NCBI GenBank assembly: GCA_927441425.1
Contig: CAKMKG010000003.1
Location: 1 to 64,000, forward strand
DNA from: an uncultured Bacillota bacterium
GTDB lineage: Bacteria > Bacillota > Clostridia > Peptostreptococcales > Anaerovoracaceae
Direction: 5' to 3'
Length of the DNA stretch: 64,000 bases
The position numbers were made by a program, and so were the translations under genes. This document shows positions 8,436 to 17,542 of the stretch, in pieces; the first letter of the stretch is position 1, and the number at the start of each line of letters is the position of its first letter. Under the pieces are notes generated by a model, which was not told where the DNA came from, made no database searches, and was given only the letters and a program-made list of their open reading frames with translations.

Positions 8436-9707
8436 TTATTTCGCTGCAGTCAGGAGTGCCTGCTTGTCCAGCATCTTTTTATATTCCGATTCCATCTCCA
8501 TCATGCCTATGTAGAAATCATACTCATCCGCCAATTTAATGAAGTCATCTGGGTTGAAGCATTCCGGGCCCAAGACACCCTTGCCTTTCCATTTACCCTT
8601 AGCTAGCAATTCAAATGCGATGACAGGGTTGTATGCTGTCTGTCCGACGACACAGCCGCAGCCGATTCGCACCATCAGCTCTTCATTATCCGAGGTTTGG
8701 TAAATGAATACCTTTCTTTCCTTTCCGTCCTTTTTCCCTGTCACCAGAGTTCCGACGCAGCATTTGCCTTTCAGCTTGTCCGCAACTTCCGTCGGGCTCG
8801 GCGCAATCATTCCGACCACGTCTCTCGGTGAAAGGTTGGTTCCTTTTACTTTTCCGTCTTTGTCGTCAAGCCGCAACGCTCTTAGGTTCTTCAGCATGGT
8901 GATAAAGTCTCGGCCCAAACCATACTTGAAGCTCATCCTTTTGGCTGAGTCTCCCATATACCGCGGCAGCATAACCATTTCTTCATGCTCCACATTCACC
9001 AGTTCCTGCTCACCAATCCCGTCGGGGAAAGTAAAGAGCTCAGGTTCGGAGAACGGCTCAACGGTATAAATCCCCTTGTCCTTTTCCCATTTGAAGGGCG
9101 GATTCAGGCATTCATCTATGGTCGTCCAAATTGAAAAGCCAAAGGTAATATCATAGCCCTCTGCCGTTAAGTTGCCCCCATCCTTGATGCTGATCTCATC
9201 GATTTCATCAAAATAATGTTTTTGTGCAAATCTTGCGAATACATTTACCGCCCCCGGGTCCATCCCTATCCCTACGAGAGCCAGCAATCCACGTTTTTCC
9301 CAGTCCTCATGCATCGCAAACTGGTAATCCCCCATCATAACGTTTGTCTTATGGTATGGATCCGTCGGATGAGGTATGGACAAGGAAAGTGCCATATCCG
9401 CATATCGGACTCCGCATTCATAAGCAGCATCAAATAGGGTCTCGTTAAAGCTTGGGTCACAGGCATTGAATAAAAGATCAACTTGATATTTTTCGACTAA
9501 GGTCTTAACCTCATCCTTGTTTCTCGCATTCACCTTTTCTGCCGGAAATCTTGCATCTGCAATTTTCTTTGAAACTGACTGTGCTCTTTCCAGATTGAAA
9601 TCGGACAGCACCATCAAATCCAGCCATTCTCCCTTGGGATCTCTCTGTCTTGCAATGATTGCAGCTGCTTCCCCGACTCCGCCGGTACCCACCATTAAAA
9701 TTTTCAA
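8436..9707 (-). CDS. Saccharopine dehydrogenase family oxidoreductase, paralogue 1
   Basis: The 423-residue NAD(P)-dependent enzyme has an N-terminal Rossmann fold (GTGGVGEAAA at residues 7-16) and the family C-terminal domain. Related enzymes make or split C-N bonds between an amino acid or polyamine and an oxo-acid or semialdehyde (saccharopine, carboxynorspermidine) or oxidise lysine. The exact substrate cannot be set from sequence. It is one of two tandem paralogues that look nearly identical through much of their length, for example in the stretch around ALVGIGxDPGAVNVFARFAQ. A role in lysine metabolism would fit the fermentation operon at 55-64 kb but is inference. Confidence 0.85.
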   Translation of the reverse strand: MKILMVGTGGVGEAAAIIARQRDPKGEWLDLMVLSDFNLERAQSVSKKIADARFPAEKVNARNKDEVKTLVEKYQVDLLFNACDPSFNETLFDAAYECGVRYADMALSLSIPHPTDPYHKTNVMMGDYQFAMHEDWEKRGLLALVGIGMDPGAVNVFARFAQKHYFDEIDEISIKDGGNLTAEGYDITFGFSIWTTIDECLNPPFKWEKDKGIYTVEPFSEPELFTFPDGIGEQELVNVEHEEMVMLPRYMGDSAKRMSFKYGLGRDFITMLKNLRALRLDDKDGKVKGTNLSPRDVVGMIAPSPTEVADKLKGKCCVGTLVTGKKDGKERKVFIYQTSDNEELMVRIGCGCVVGQTAYNPVIAFELLAKGKWKGKGVLGPECFNPDDFIKLADEYDFYIGMMEMESEYKKMLDKQALLTAAK

Positions 9708-9760
9708 AATTTCGCCTCCAAACGATTTTAAATTTTCGGGTTTTTCCCTGACATTTTACC

Positions 9761-9808
9761 GGGAGGCTTATCTTTGCTAAGCGAGATGATGTTCAGCAAA
9801 GCACCTCC
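9761..9808. repeat. Inverted repeat between the two tandem dehydrogenases
   Basis: The arms GGAGGC..CTTTGCTAAGC and AGCAAAGCACCTCC are complementary apart from a small bulge. There is no strong T-run, so it is either a weak intercistronic terminator or a processing hairpin between the paralogues. Confidence 0.4.
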
Positions 9809-9921
9809 GGTACTCTGCTGATACTAATTTATCCCAATTTTCATTCTTTTGCAATCAATCGAAGGATTTATCCGGAATATCTTAAATGAGTGCCATATTT
9901 GTCGCAAAGAAGTAACGATAT

Positions 9922-11193
9922 TTATTTTACCGCTTGGAGCAAAGCGTTTTTATCCTGCCCCTTTTTGTATTCCGACTCCATTTCCATAACACCCATGTAG
10001 TAATCATACTCATCCGCCAGCGTAATGTACACATCGGGATTGAAGCATTCCGGACCCAATACCCCTTGTCCGCTCCACGTTCCGTTTGCCAGAAGTTCAA
10101 GGGCCATGACAGGATTATACGCAGTCTGTGCGACAACGCAGCCGGAGCCGATCCGGTCCATTTCCTCCTCATTGTCAGTGGTCTGGTAGATGAAAATCTT
10201 GCGTTCCAATCCATCCTTTTTTCCTGTCACCTGGGTGCCCACGCAGCACTTTCCTTTGATCTTGTCCGCCACTTCGACCGGATTGGGTGCAATCATGCTC
10301 ACCACATCTCTCGGGGACAGGTTGGTTCCTTTGACCTTACTATGTTTGTCGTCCAGACCCAAAGCCCGCAAATTTTTCAACATGGTAATAAAGTCAGCTC
10401 CAAGGCCATATTTAAAACTCATTTTTCTAGCCGCATCCCCCATGTGTCTCGGCAGCATGACGATTTCCTCGTGCTCCACATTGACCAGCTCCTGCTCGCC
10501 AATCCCGTCGGGGAAGGTAAAGAGTTCCGGTTCCGAAAAGGGTTCCACTGTGTATATTCCCTTTTCCTTTTCCCACTTATAAGGGGGATTTAGGCACTCG
10601 TCAATGGTGGTCCATATGGAAAATCCAAAAGTAATATCGTAACCTTCCGCCGTCAGATTGCCACCATCCTTGATGCTAATCTCATCAATTTCATCAAAAT
10701 AATGCTTCTGGGCAAATCGAGCAAAGACATTCACCGCCCCTGGATCGATACCGATTCCCACCAGTGCTAATAGCCCACGCTTCTCCCAGTCCTCATGCTT
10801 TGCAAACTGATAATCACCCATCTTGATATTTGTTTTGTTATAAGGATCCGTAGGATGGGGAACAGCCAAGCTCAAAGCCATATCCATATAGTTGATGCCG
10901 CATTCATAGGCTGTATCAAACAGGCTTTCATTGAGGCTTGGATCGCATGCATTGAACAGGATATCCACCTTGTATTTTTCAATGAGTGCCTTCACGGCAT
11001 CCTTATCCATGCCATCCACCTGCTCCGCCGGAAATCTTGGATCTCCGATCTTGGCGGAAACCTTCTCCGCTCTTTCCAGCGTTCTATTTGCCAGTACCAT
11101 CAGTTCAAGCCAGTCTCCTCCGGGATCTCTCTGGCTCGCAATTACTGCAGCGGCTTCTCCGACTCCACCGGTTCCAACCATTAATACTTTCAT
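9922..11193 (-). CDS. Saccharopine dehydrogenase family oxidoreductase, paralogue 2
   Basis: This is a tandem duplicate of the gene at 8436-9707, with the same Rossmann motif GTGGVGEAAA and the same sequence through most of the middle (for example GGNLTAEGYDITFGFSIWTT). I start it at the second ATG (11193), which is 7 nt from AGGAGG; the first ATG at 11199 is only one base away. Differences from paralogue 1 concentrate in the N-terminal cofactor region and the last 60 residues, which could mean a change in substrate or in use. It is probably transcribed first, with paralogue 1 following after a 214-bp gap. Confidence 0.85.
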   Translation of the reverse strand: MKVLMVGTGGVGEAAAVIASQRDPGGDWLELMVLANRTLERAEKVSAKIGDPRFPAEQVDGMDKDAVKALIEKYKVDILFNACDPSLNESLFDTAYECGINYMDMALSLAVPHPTDPYNKTNIKMGDYQFAKHEDWEKRGLLALVGIGIDPGAVNVFARFAQKHYFDEIDEISIKDGGNLTAEGYDITFGFSIWTTIDECLNPPYKWEKEKGIYTVEPFSEPELFTFPDGIGEQELVNVEHEEIVMLPRHMGDAARKMSFKYGLGADFITMLKNLRALGLDDKHSKVKGTNLSPRDVVSMIAPNPVEVADKIKGKCCVGTQVTGKKDGLERKIFIYQTTDNEEEMDRIGSGCVVAQTAYNPVMALELLANGTWSGQGVLGPECFNPDVYITLADEYDYYMGVMEMESEYKKGQDKNALLQAVK

Positions 11194-11372
11194 CTTCATT
11201 CCTCCTATATTGTAATTGATCTCTAAAACACATCCTGATTTCGATCATATCCATTATTATATTACCCAAATGGAAAGAAATTCAACATTTTCATCTCCAA
11301 TCATTCCATTGCTCCAAACCGTTCGCTTCGCTATGCCTTTTCAACCATGCCTAACTGTGATACTATGGTAAC

Positions 11373-11400
11373 AGTGCCTGTCTGGGCTTGGACAGGCGCT
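11373..11400. repeat. Short palindrome upstream of the thioesterase gene
   Basis: The arms AGTGCCTGTC and GACAGGCGCT form ten pairs (one G-T) around an 8-nt loop. The same arm motif, GTGCCTGTC on the left and GGCAGGCGCA on the right, encloses the repeat at 48777-48933, and its right half recurs beside the repeat at 61837-62008. It may be an empty form of that palindrome. Apart from it, I see nothing in the 245-bp spacer 11200-11444. Confidence 0.5.
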
Positions 11401-11444
11401 ACGATTCAACAGAACGTTATCCCGAATCAGTTTAGGGGAAGAAA

Positions 11445-12188
11445 ATGAAATCAGAAAAAGATTGTGTTTATGAATTATTGGCGACAGCTTCCTATTTCAA
11501 TCAGCATAGCCAATTGAAGCCCTATGCCTATCAGATTCTTTTCGAGCAGATGGCCGAACGGCATTTATTCCAATTGCATCTTAACATTGACGAAACCATG
11601 CAGCATGGTCTGGCTTGGGCATTGATTTCCATGTCCGTCGAAGTGGTTACGCCCATTGAAAAGAGCATGACTCTTTACGGGAATACCTGGTTCTCAGCGC
11701 ATAGAGGCCCTTATTTCCGACGTGAACTATTGATAAAGGACGCTCATGGGCAAGTAATGTTTAAGGGCTCTACCCATTCCGTGCTGCTGGACATCGAAAA
11801 GCGGTCCGTTTTCCGAAAAAAAGTAATTCCTTTCCCGATGCATGAACCCACTCCGGTCTTCCTCCTGGAAGCCTCTCCGGGGTATAAAATAGATGTGGAC
11901 ATGGCATCGGTTCTGGAAAGAACCGTACAGCCCAGCCAAATCGATTGTTTGGGGCATGTTAATAATTGTCGATACGGTGAGCTTGCATACGACGTTTTCA
12001 GCGAAGATGAACAGGAAAATCTGAAGGATCTCAAGAGAATGGATATCTATTTCTTATCCGAGCTCCGTGCCGGAGACCACTTTACGATGAGAAAAGCCTG
12101 TGAGAGTAATCAACTTTTCTTCCAGGGCTATAATAACACAAAAGACGATGTATCTTTCAACATCGTCATGGATTTTAATTCAGAATAA
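11445..12188 (+). CDS. Acyl-ACP thioesterase family protein
   Basis: The 247-residue double hot-dog protein matches acyl-[acyl carrier protein] thioesterases, which release free fatty acids from acyl-ACP in the cytoplasm. The N-terminal hot dog carries the catalytic-helix region HGLAWALISMSVEV. The second starts near residue 150 and contains DCLGHVNNCRYGELAYD, the D..GHVNN pattern typical of the C-terminal repeat. The length is normal for the bacterial family. The ATG follows GGGGAAG. Chain-length preference cannot be read. The gene stands alone and converges on the next gene. Confidence 0.85.
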   Translation: MKSEKDCVYELLATASYFNQHSQLKPYAYQILFEQMAERHLFQLHLNIDETMQHGLAWALISMSVEVVTPIEKSMTLYGNTWFSAHRGPYFRRELLIKDAHGQVMFKGSTHSVLLDIEKRSVFRKKVIPFPMHEPTPVFLLEASPGYKIDVDMASVLERTVQPSQIDCLGHVNNCRYGELAYDVFSEDEQENLKDLKRMDIYFLSELRAGDHFTMRKACESNQLFFQGYNNTKDDVSFNIVMDFNSE

Positions 12189-12250
12189 AAAACGCTACTG
12201 CGTGTCTTATCAAACGATAGCGCCGCGCCGTGGGTGTTCATGAGATGAAA

Positions 12251-12336
12251 AAAGTGTTTTCTAAGAAAACCGTGAAACCTGTTACCGACTTTGATGCGAA
12301 GCATCTTAAAGGAGGCGGTTTTCGTGAAAATCACTT
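12251..12336 (-). repeat. Family A interspersed palindromic repeat, copy A1
   Basis: The core contains GAAAACCGTGAAACC, GATGCGAAGCATC and GGCGGTTTTCGTG. On the minus strand it folds as a long hairpin tipped by GATGC-TTC-GCATC. The copy-specific outer arms are AAGTGTTTT and AAAATCACTT. It abuts the stop codon of the minus-strand gene at 12339 and so reads as that gene's 3' untranslated hairpin; the convergent thioesterase ends 62 bp away on the other side. Confidence 0.85.
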
Positions 12337-12338
12337 GT

Positions 12339-12881
12339 TCACTCTCCGCAGTAGCCGATCGGTATTTTATGATCGATTGCCTGCATAACTTTTTCCGCTT
12401 TTTCCGCGTCAAAATAGCCGCACAGCTCGATAAAGTGAATCCCCTCTGCCACCATCCTCATAGCCTCAAGGGCAGCCATTTCTTCTTTGGCGACAATGGC
12501 AATATCAGTATTGTATTCTTCGCTTTCCAATTTCAGTCTAACCAGATCTTCGGTCAAATCAAATCCCAGAACGATAATTCCATACTTACTGATGTCCTGC
12601 AGGGCGTTGAACCTTGCCAGCTCTTCTTTTGAATATTTAGCATAGTTTATTTTGATCTTTCCCTCTGAAGATGTTCTGATTTCCTCAGTCTTTTCTTCAT
12701 TGTAATCCCCGCAGAGATCGATCAGCTCATATCCGCTGTCAGCTAGCTTCTTCGTCAGTTCTCGAGTCATTTTCATACCGTGGACTGCGGCAAAATAGTA
12801 CTGGTTTCCTGCATCTTCGTAAAGCACCGAGTAGCTATCAGGATTCTGTGTTGCTGAATTCATGATAAAAGCATAGTTCAT
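12339..12881 (-). CDS. DUF6506-like protein with two repeated halves
   Basis: This 180-residue cytoplasmic protein of unknown function has no signal peptide or membrane segment. It contains the same unit twice: residues about 48-80 read ADSGYELIDLCGDYNEEKTEEI and then KIKINYAKY, and residues about 143-178 read AEGIHFIELCGYFDAEKAEKVM and then KIPIGYCGE. The second unit matches my memory of small single-unit DUF6506 proteins (IELCGxFG..KI..A...KIPVG); I could not search. The fold may be a small TIM-like or alpha/beta unit. It lies 16 bp downstream of the phosphatase gene on the same strand, so the two are probably co-transcribed, and it ends in repeat A1. Confidence 0.6.
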   Translation of the reverse strand: MNYAFIMNSATQNPDSYSVLYEDAGNQYYFAAVHGMKMTRELTKKLADSGYELIDLCGDYNEEKTEEIRTSSEGKIKINYAKYSKEELARFNALQDISKYGIIVLGFDLTEDLVRLKLESEEYNTDIAIVAKEEMAALEAMRMVAEGIHFIELCGYFDAEKAEKVMQAIDHKIPIGYCGE

Positions 12882-12897
12882 TTCGCTCTCCTCCTTC

Positions 12898-13548
12898 TCA
12901 CCGTTCTAATATATCCAATAAATCTTCTGCCTTTTCTATGATATAGTTCGGCGCATTCTCTCCGGTTTTATCTTCTTCACTGACAGCCAGTGCCCAGCTG
13001 ACAAGAACGGCTTTTACCCCGGCATTCTTGGCACAAAGGATATCAAACATGCTGTCGCCGACCATGATGGCTTCTTCCGGTTTTGAGCCAAGCCGCGCCA
13101 GTGCGATATGCACGGGTTCAGGGTCAGGTTTATGCTTATCGGTATCATCACAGGTAACGATGGCATCAAAGTATTGTTCCATGTCATATTTCTTCAGACC
13201 GATTTCTGTGGAATGCCTCAAACGTGAGGTGACGATACCGGTCTTATATCCTCTTGTCTTCAGTTCCTCCAGCAATTCCAGTATCCCGGGAAATATACCG
13301 ATCAGCTCGATGAAATTGTCATGGTGAAAGCTTCTGTATATTTTTGCTCCTTCTTCTACCGAAATCTGGGGAAGCAACTTTTCCATGGTGACGTAGAGGG
13401 GTTCTCCGAAGGTTCCGATGATCTCTTCCTCCGGTCTTTCCTTCCCCTCAACGGCACGGAAGGTATGCTGCCATGATTGCATAATTACACTGTTTGTATC
13501 CATGATAGTGCCGTCAAAATCAAACAGCACGGTATTAATCTTTGTCAT
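12898..13548 (-). CDS. ppaX: HAD-family phosphatase, PpaX-like
   Basis: The 216-residue haloacid dehalogenase hydrolase shows all four motifs: nucleophile DFDGT near residue 10, VTSR in motif II, KHKPDPEP in motif III and MVGDSMFDI in motif IV, with a helical cap between motifs I and II. Length and pattern (INTVLFDFDGT at the start, EEAxMVGD late) resemble Bacillus PpaX, a pyrophosphatase that clears pyrophosphate from HPr-Ser kinase action. A phosphoglycolate phosphatase-like role is the alternative. No lgt or hprK gene, the usual PpaX neighbours, is present, which weakens the specific name. Confidence 0.75.
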   Translation of the reverse strand: MTKINTVLFDFDGTIMDTNSVIMQSWQHTFRAVEGKERPEEEIIGTFGEPLYVTMEKLLPQISVEEGAKIYRSFHHDNFIELIGIFPGILELLEELKTRGYKTGIVTSRLRHSTEIGLKKYDMEQYFDAIVTCDDTDKHKPDPEPVHIALARLGSKPEEAIMVGDSMFDILCAKNAGVKAVLVSWALAVSEEDKTGENAPNYIIEKAEDLLDILER

Positions 13549-13629
13549 ATTTTTCTCTTTCTCCTTGTGTTTTTCTACTTTTCATTGTACCATTCCAATC
13601 CTTTTAAAGCAAGTTCACACAAAGGAGAA

Positions 13630-13667
13630 GGAACTTACCGAAGGGTCTGCATCCCCCGATAAGTTCC
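13630..13667 (-). terminator. Probable terminator of ald
   Basis: The arms GGAACTTA.CG and CG.TAAGTTCC form a stem; TTCTCCTTTG follows on the minus strand, a weak T-run. It lies between ald and the phosphatase gene. Confidence 0.55.
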
Positions 13668-13719
13668 CTATAAGACAGAACAATTGATTTATCGTTAATT
13701 ACTTTTTATTTCAATTCGT

Positions 13720-14838
13720 TTATTTAACCAGTGTATAAGGATCAACATATTCAAGACCCAGGCTGTCTGCAACTCCCTGGTAGGTCACATGGCCTTCGTA
13801 AACGTTCAGTCCCTTCATGAGAGGTTCATTTTCCAATACAGCCTTTTCCAATCCCTTGTCTGCCAGCATCAAACCGTAAGGGAGGGTGGCTCCTTCCAAT
13901 GCGATGGTTGAAGTTCTTGGAACTGCTCCAGGCATATTTGCCACGGAATAATGAACAACGCCATACTTTTCATAGGATGGGTTGTCGTGGGTAGTTACTC
14001 GATCGATGGTTGCAATGGATCCACCCTGATCAATGGCTACGTCTACGATAACGGATCCTTTTTTCATCTTCTTGACCATATCTTCGCTCACAACCTTTGG
14101 AGCCGCCTGACCTGGGATCAGTACACTTCCAACCAGAAGGTCTGCCTTCTTGATGGATTCTTCCAGATTATATTCGTTGGAGACCAAGGTTGTGATTCTG
14201 CCGTTAAAAATGTCGTCCAGGTAAGCAAGTCTTGACAGGCTCATATCCAAAACAGTCACTTTGGCACCCATTCCTACCGCCATTTTTGCTGCATTGGTTC
14301 CAACCTTGCCACCGCCTACGATAACAACTTCAGCAGGCGCAACACCGGGAACACCGCCCAGCAATACGCCGAGACCGCCGTTATATTTCTGAAGCAAAGT
14401 CGCACCAACCTGGATCGACATTCTTCCTGCAACTTCGCTCATAGGAGTTAACAGAGGTAGTTCACGACTTGGAAGTTGAACTGTTTCGAAGGCAATCCCC
14501 TTCACCTTTGCCTTCAGTAATGCTGCTGTTAATTCAGGCGCCGGTGCAAGGTGAAGGTAGGTGTATAATATTTGGCCTTCTTTAAACAGTCCGTATTCTG
14601 ATGGAAGGGGTTCCTTGACCTTTATGATCATATCCGCATCCGCAAATAGTTGTTTCACATCTGCGTAAATTTCACAGCCTGCATCGATATACTCTTCATC
14701 AGAAAATCCGCTGCCTTCGCCTGCGCGGGTCTCGATAATAACCTTATGTCCTTTTTTCACATAAGATTTTGCTCCGCCGGGTGTCATTCCTATTCTGTTT
14801 TCATTGTTTTTAATTTCTTTAGGTACTCCGATAATCAT
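13720..14838 (-). CDS. ald: Alanine dehydrogenase
   Basis: The 372-residue enzyme catalyses reversible NAD-dependent deamination of L-alanine to pyruvate and ammonia. Seen: N-terminal [16 protein letters not shown], the HLAPAPELT loop, the NAD fold [20 protein letters not shown] near residue 170, and the late VDVAIDQGG and [11 protein letters not shown] motifs conserved in Ald. The length is standard. The ATG has AGGAGG 7 nt upstream. A consensus promoter lies about 210 bp upstream, leaving a long untranslated leader. In an amino-acid fermenter it would supply pyruvate or dispose of reducing power. Confidence 0.95.
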   Translation of the reverse strand: MIIGVPKEIKNNENRIGMTPGGAKSYVKKGHKVIIETRAGEGSGFSDEEYIDAGCEIYADVKQLFADADMIIKVKEPLPSEYGLFKEGQILYTYLHLAPAPELTAALLKAKVKGIAFETVQLPSRELPLLTPMSEVAGRMSIQVGATLLQKYNGGLGVLLGGVPGVAPAEVVIVGGGKVGTNAAKMAVGMGAKVTVLDMSLSRLAYLDDIFNGRITTLVSNEYNLEESIKKADLLVGSVLIPGQAAPKVVSEDMVKKMKKGSVIVDVAIDQGGSIATIDRVTTHDNPSYEKYGVVHYSVANMPGAVPRTSTIALEGATLPYGLMLADKGLEKAVLENEPLMKGLNVYEGHVTYQGVADSLGLEYVDPYTLVK

Positions 14839-15050
14839 TTTAAATCCTCCTAGTATGTTCTCCTAAAAATTAGAATGTGCGGTTTCCGATATACCATCCG
14901 TTCTATTTTCCGAAATATTTTCGGTTTTCCACCTTTAACCGTTTCATGTTTCTGTATATGTTTTGCAATATCTGGTTTTTATCCGCATATATTTCAGATA
15001 TATCATTTTGTTACCTTAATAATTGCGGCGTTTTCCTATTCTCAATCAAT

Positions 15051-15079
15051 ATTGTAAGACTACTACGACCCGTTGTCAA
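15051..15079 (-). promoter_or_regulatory. Sigma-A promoter for ald
   Basis: On the minus strand TTGACA, a 17-bp spacer and TACAAT form a near-perfect promoter. Transcription would start about 205 nt before the ald ATG. I recognise no riboswitch in the A-rich leader (14839-15045). Confidence 0.75.
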
Positions 15080-15107
15080 TATTTTTTTGTAAGATGCAAA
15101 AAAAATT

Positions 15108-15142
15108 GCAGGCTCGTCTGCATATATAACAGACAAGCCTGC
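15108..15142 (-). terminator. Terminator of tex
   Basis: A 13-bp stem, GCAGGCTTGTCTG with CAGACGAGCCTGC (one G-T pair), is followed on the minus strand by AATTTTTTTTGC. Confidence 0.9.
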
Positions 15143-15230
15143 ATTTATAGGGCTTTCGCTTCTTTGACGTGTGTCAATTTTTTAACATTCCGGCGCTGCA
15201 TTTGATCCGAATGGAACTCAATCATAATGA

Positions 15231-17483
15231 TTAAATTTTCATTGTCAACGCAACCTTTTGCTTGTCGTAGTCGATGTTCAGGATTTTGACCTTTACCGTA
15301 TCTCCCACGCTGACCGCATCCATCGGATGCTTGATAAATTTATCACTGATCTGTGATACATGAACAAGTCCGTCATTCTTCACCCCGATGTCGACAAAGG
15401 CACCGAAATCCACTACATTTCTTACGGTTCCTGTGAGTTCCATATCCACCTTCAAGTCCTCAAAGGTCAGAACGTCGTTACGGAATACAACAGCGGGCGC
15501 TCCCTCACGGGGATCTCTGGCAGGCTTCTTGATTTCACTGATGATATCCGTCAGTGTCATGATACCGATTTCAAGATCAGCTGCCAGCTTCTCTATGCTT
15601 TTGCTTAAATTCCCGTTGGTTTCTTTCTCTTCGGGCAGTAGCGCCGCCAATGCCGCCAGACCGCTACCAGCTTGTTTAGGCTGCTTCTTTTCAACCGGAT
15701 ACATCATTAAAATTTTATCCTCAATCTGCTTGGCCCCGCCTTTTCCGATTTCAGTTTTTTCAATCCCCAGCTTCTTTAACATAATTTCTGCTGCTCCATA
15801 GGATTCCGGGTGGACGGAGGTCCCATCCAGTGGATTCTTTCCTTCGGCGATCCGCATAAACCCTGCGCACTGGTTATAGGTCTTCTCACCCAGCTTGGCA
15901 ACCTTTTTCAATTCCTTCCGGTCCTGAAACCTTCCATTTTCCTCACGATAGGAAACGATATTTTTCGCAATGCCTGCGTTGACGCCGGCGATATAGGAAA
16001 GCAGCGAAGGGGATGCGGTATTCAGATCCACACCCACTCTGTTTACACAGTCTTCTACTACATTTGTAAGTGCGCTGTCCAGAAGTCCCTGATTGATATC
16101 ATGCTGATACTGACCTACGCCGATATGCTTCGGAGAGATTTTAACCAGCTCAGCCAGCGGATCCTGCAGTCTTCTTCCGATGGACATGGCACCTCTCGTC
16201 GTCACGTCCAAATCGGGATATTCCTCCGTTGCCACCTTGGAGGCGGAATATACGGAAGCCCCTGCTTCGTTAACAATCGTGTAGTTTACATCGAGCTTGT
16301 ATTTTTTTATGAAATTGGCAACGATGGCTTCCGTCTCTCTCGAAGCGGTTCCGTTGCCTATGACGATGACGTTGGAATTATATTTTTCAATAAGCTTCAG
16401 CAAGGTCTTTTCCGTGCCGGCCACATCATTCTTCGGTTCCGTTGGGTAAATCGTCGTATAGGCCTTTAGCTTTCCCGTCTCATCGAGGACAGCTACCTTG
16501 CAGCCCGTTCGGTATGCGGGATCGATGCTGATGATCCTTGCGTTTTTCACCGGAGGAACCATGAGCAGCTTTTCTGTGTTTCTTGCAAATACTTTCACCG
16601 CTTCTTTTTCGGCACGCTCAGTCAAAAGGTTTCTCATTTCCCTTTCAATAGAAGGAGCCATCAGACGTTTATAGGAGTCTTCAATCACATCGTTCAGCAA
16701 GTTGATAAAGATAGATTTCTCATTTTTTACAACAAAGTTCTTCATGTCCTTGTGAATTTCTTCCACAGGGGCGATGACCTTAACCTTCAGCTTCTTTTCT
16801 TTTTCTCCACGGTTGATTGCCAAAACTCTGTGATCCGGTATTTTGGAGATCCCTTCAGAAAATTCATAATATAGATCAAAAACGGTGCTTTCCGAGGAGT
16901 CTTCCGCAGTGGAAGTAATCAGCCCCGCTCTCTGGGTTCTCTCTCTCACAATTGCAGTCAGTTCCGGATCATCGGCAATCATTTCCGCAATGATATCCAT
17001 GGCGCCCTGAATGGCTTCCCCTTCATTTGCCACACCCTTTTCTTCATCCACATAAGGGGCAGCCAGTTCATTCAGAATGCCGGTTTCCATCTCCTGGGCC
17101 CAGATAATCAAGGCCAGAGGCTCCAAGCCTTTTTCCTTCGCCTTAGAAGCTCTTGTTGACTTCTTCTGCTTAAATGGCTTATAGAGGTCTTCCACTCTTT
17201 GCAGCACTTCCGCTTTCTGGATTGACTCCTTTAATTCGTCAGTGAGCTTACCCTGTTCATCGATGTTGCGAATGACTTCTTCCTTACGTTGTTCCAGATT
17301 GCGGAGATATGCCAGCCGTTCATCCAAATCCCGCAGCGTTACATCCGAAAGCGCTCCGGTCACTTCTTTCCGGTAACGGGCGATAAAAGGAATCGTATTG
17401 CCGTCATCGATGAGCTGGACTGTGTTTTCAACCTGAGACAGTTTTAATTTAAACTCCTGTGCCAATTTTTCAATAATATTCAT
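15231..17483 (-). CDS. tex: Tex family RNA-binding transcription accessory protein
   Basis: Tex is a conserved nucleic-acid-binding protein that affects transcription and stress survival in several bacteria. Seen: an N-terminal helical domain, an YqgF/RNase H-like domain with ISIDPAYRTGCKVAVLD, helix-hairpin-helix units (ASPSLLSYIAGVNAGIAKNIV) and a C-terminal S1 domain from about residue 665 (GTVRNVVDFGAFVDIG). The frame is open 15 codons further up, but the ATG at 17483 (MNIIEKLAQEF) has AGGAG upstream and matches the usual Tex start. It lies 60 bp downstream of prfB and may be co-transcribed with it. Confidence 0.93.
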   Translation of the reverse strand: MNIIEKLAQEFKLKLSQVENTVQLIDDGNTIPFIARYRKEVTGALSDVTLRDLDERLAYLRNLEQRKEEVIRNIDEQGKLTDELKESIQKAEVLQRVEDLYKPFKQKKSTRASKAKEKGLEPLALIIWAQEMETGILNELAAPYVDEEKGVANEGEAIQGAMDIIAEMIADDPELTAIVRERTQRAGLITSTAEDSSESTVFDLYYEFSEGISKIPDHRVLAINRGEKEKKLKVKVIAPVEEIHKDMKNFVVKNEKSIFINLLNDVIEDSYKRLMAPSIEREMRNLLTERAEKEAVKVFARNTEKLLMVPPVKNARIISIDPAYRTGCKVAVLDETGKLKAYTTIYPTEPKNDVAGTEKTLLKLIEKYNSNVIVIGNGTASRETEAIVANFIKKYKLDVNYTIVNEAGASVYSASKVATEEYPDLDVTTRGAMSIGRRLQDPLAELVKISPKHIGVGQYQHDINQGLLDSALTNVVEDCVNRVGVDLNTASPSLLSYIAGVNAGIAKNIVSYREENGRFQDRKELKKVAKLGEKTYNQCAGFMRIAEGKNPLDGTSVHPESYGAAEIMLKKLGIEKTEIGKGGAKQIEDKILMMYPVEKKQPKQAGSGLAALAALLPEEKETNGNLSKSIEKLAADLEIGIMTLTDIISEIKKPARDPREGAPAVVFRNDVLTFEDLKVDMELTGTVRNVVDFGAFVDIGVKNDGLVHVSQISDKFIKHPMDAVSVGDTVKVKILNIDYDKQKVALTMKI

Positions 17484-17542
17484 GGAATGGAATCTCCTTG
17501 TGTCGTTCATCTTCATCTTATTTCGCAATATTGCTCAATTAA

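Noticed and set aside
12291-12340. Plus-strand reading of family A with AAAGGAGG before GTG, giving a shared MRSI(L/I)KEAVFV start in A1 and A2
   Set aside because: A3 has a stop codon in this reading and A4 loses the ribosome-like site, so the coding look is a by-product of the palindrome.
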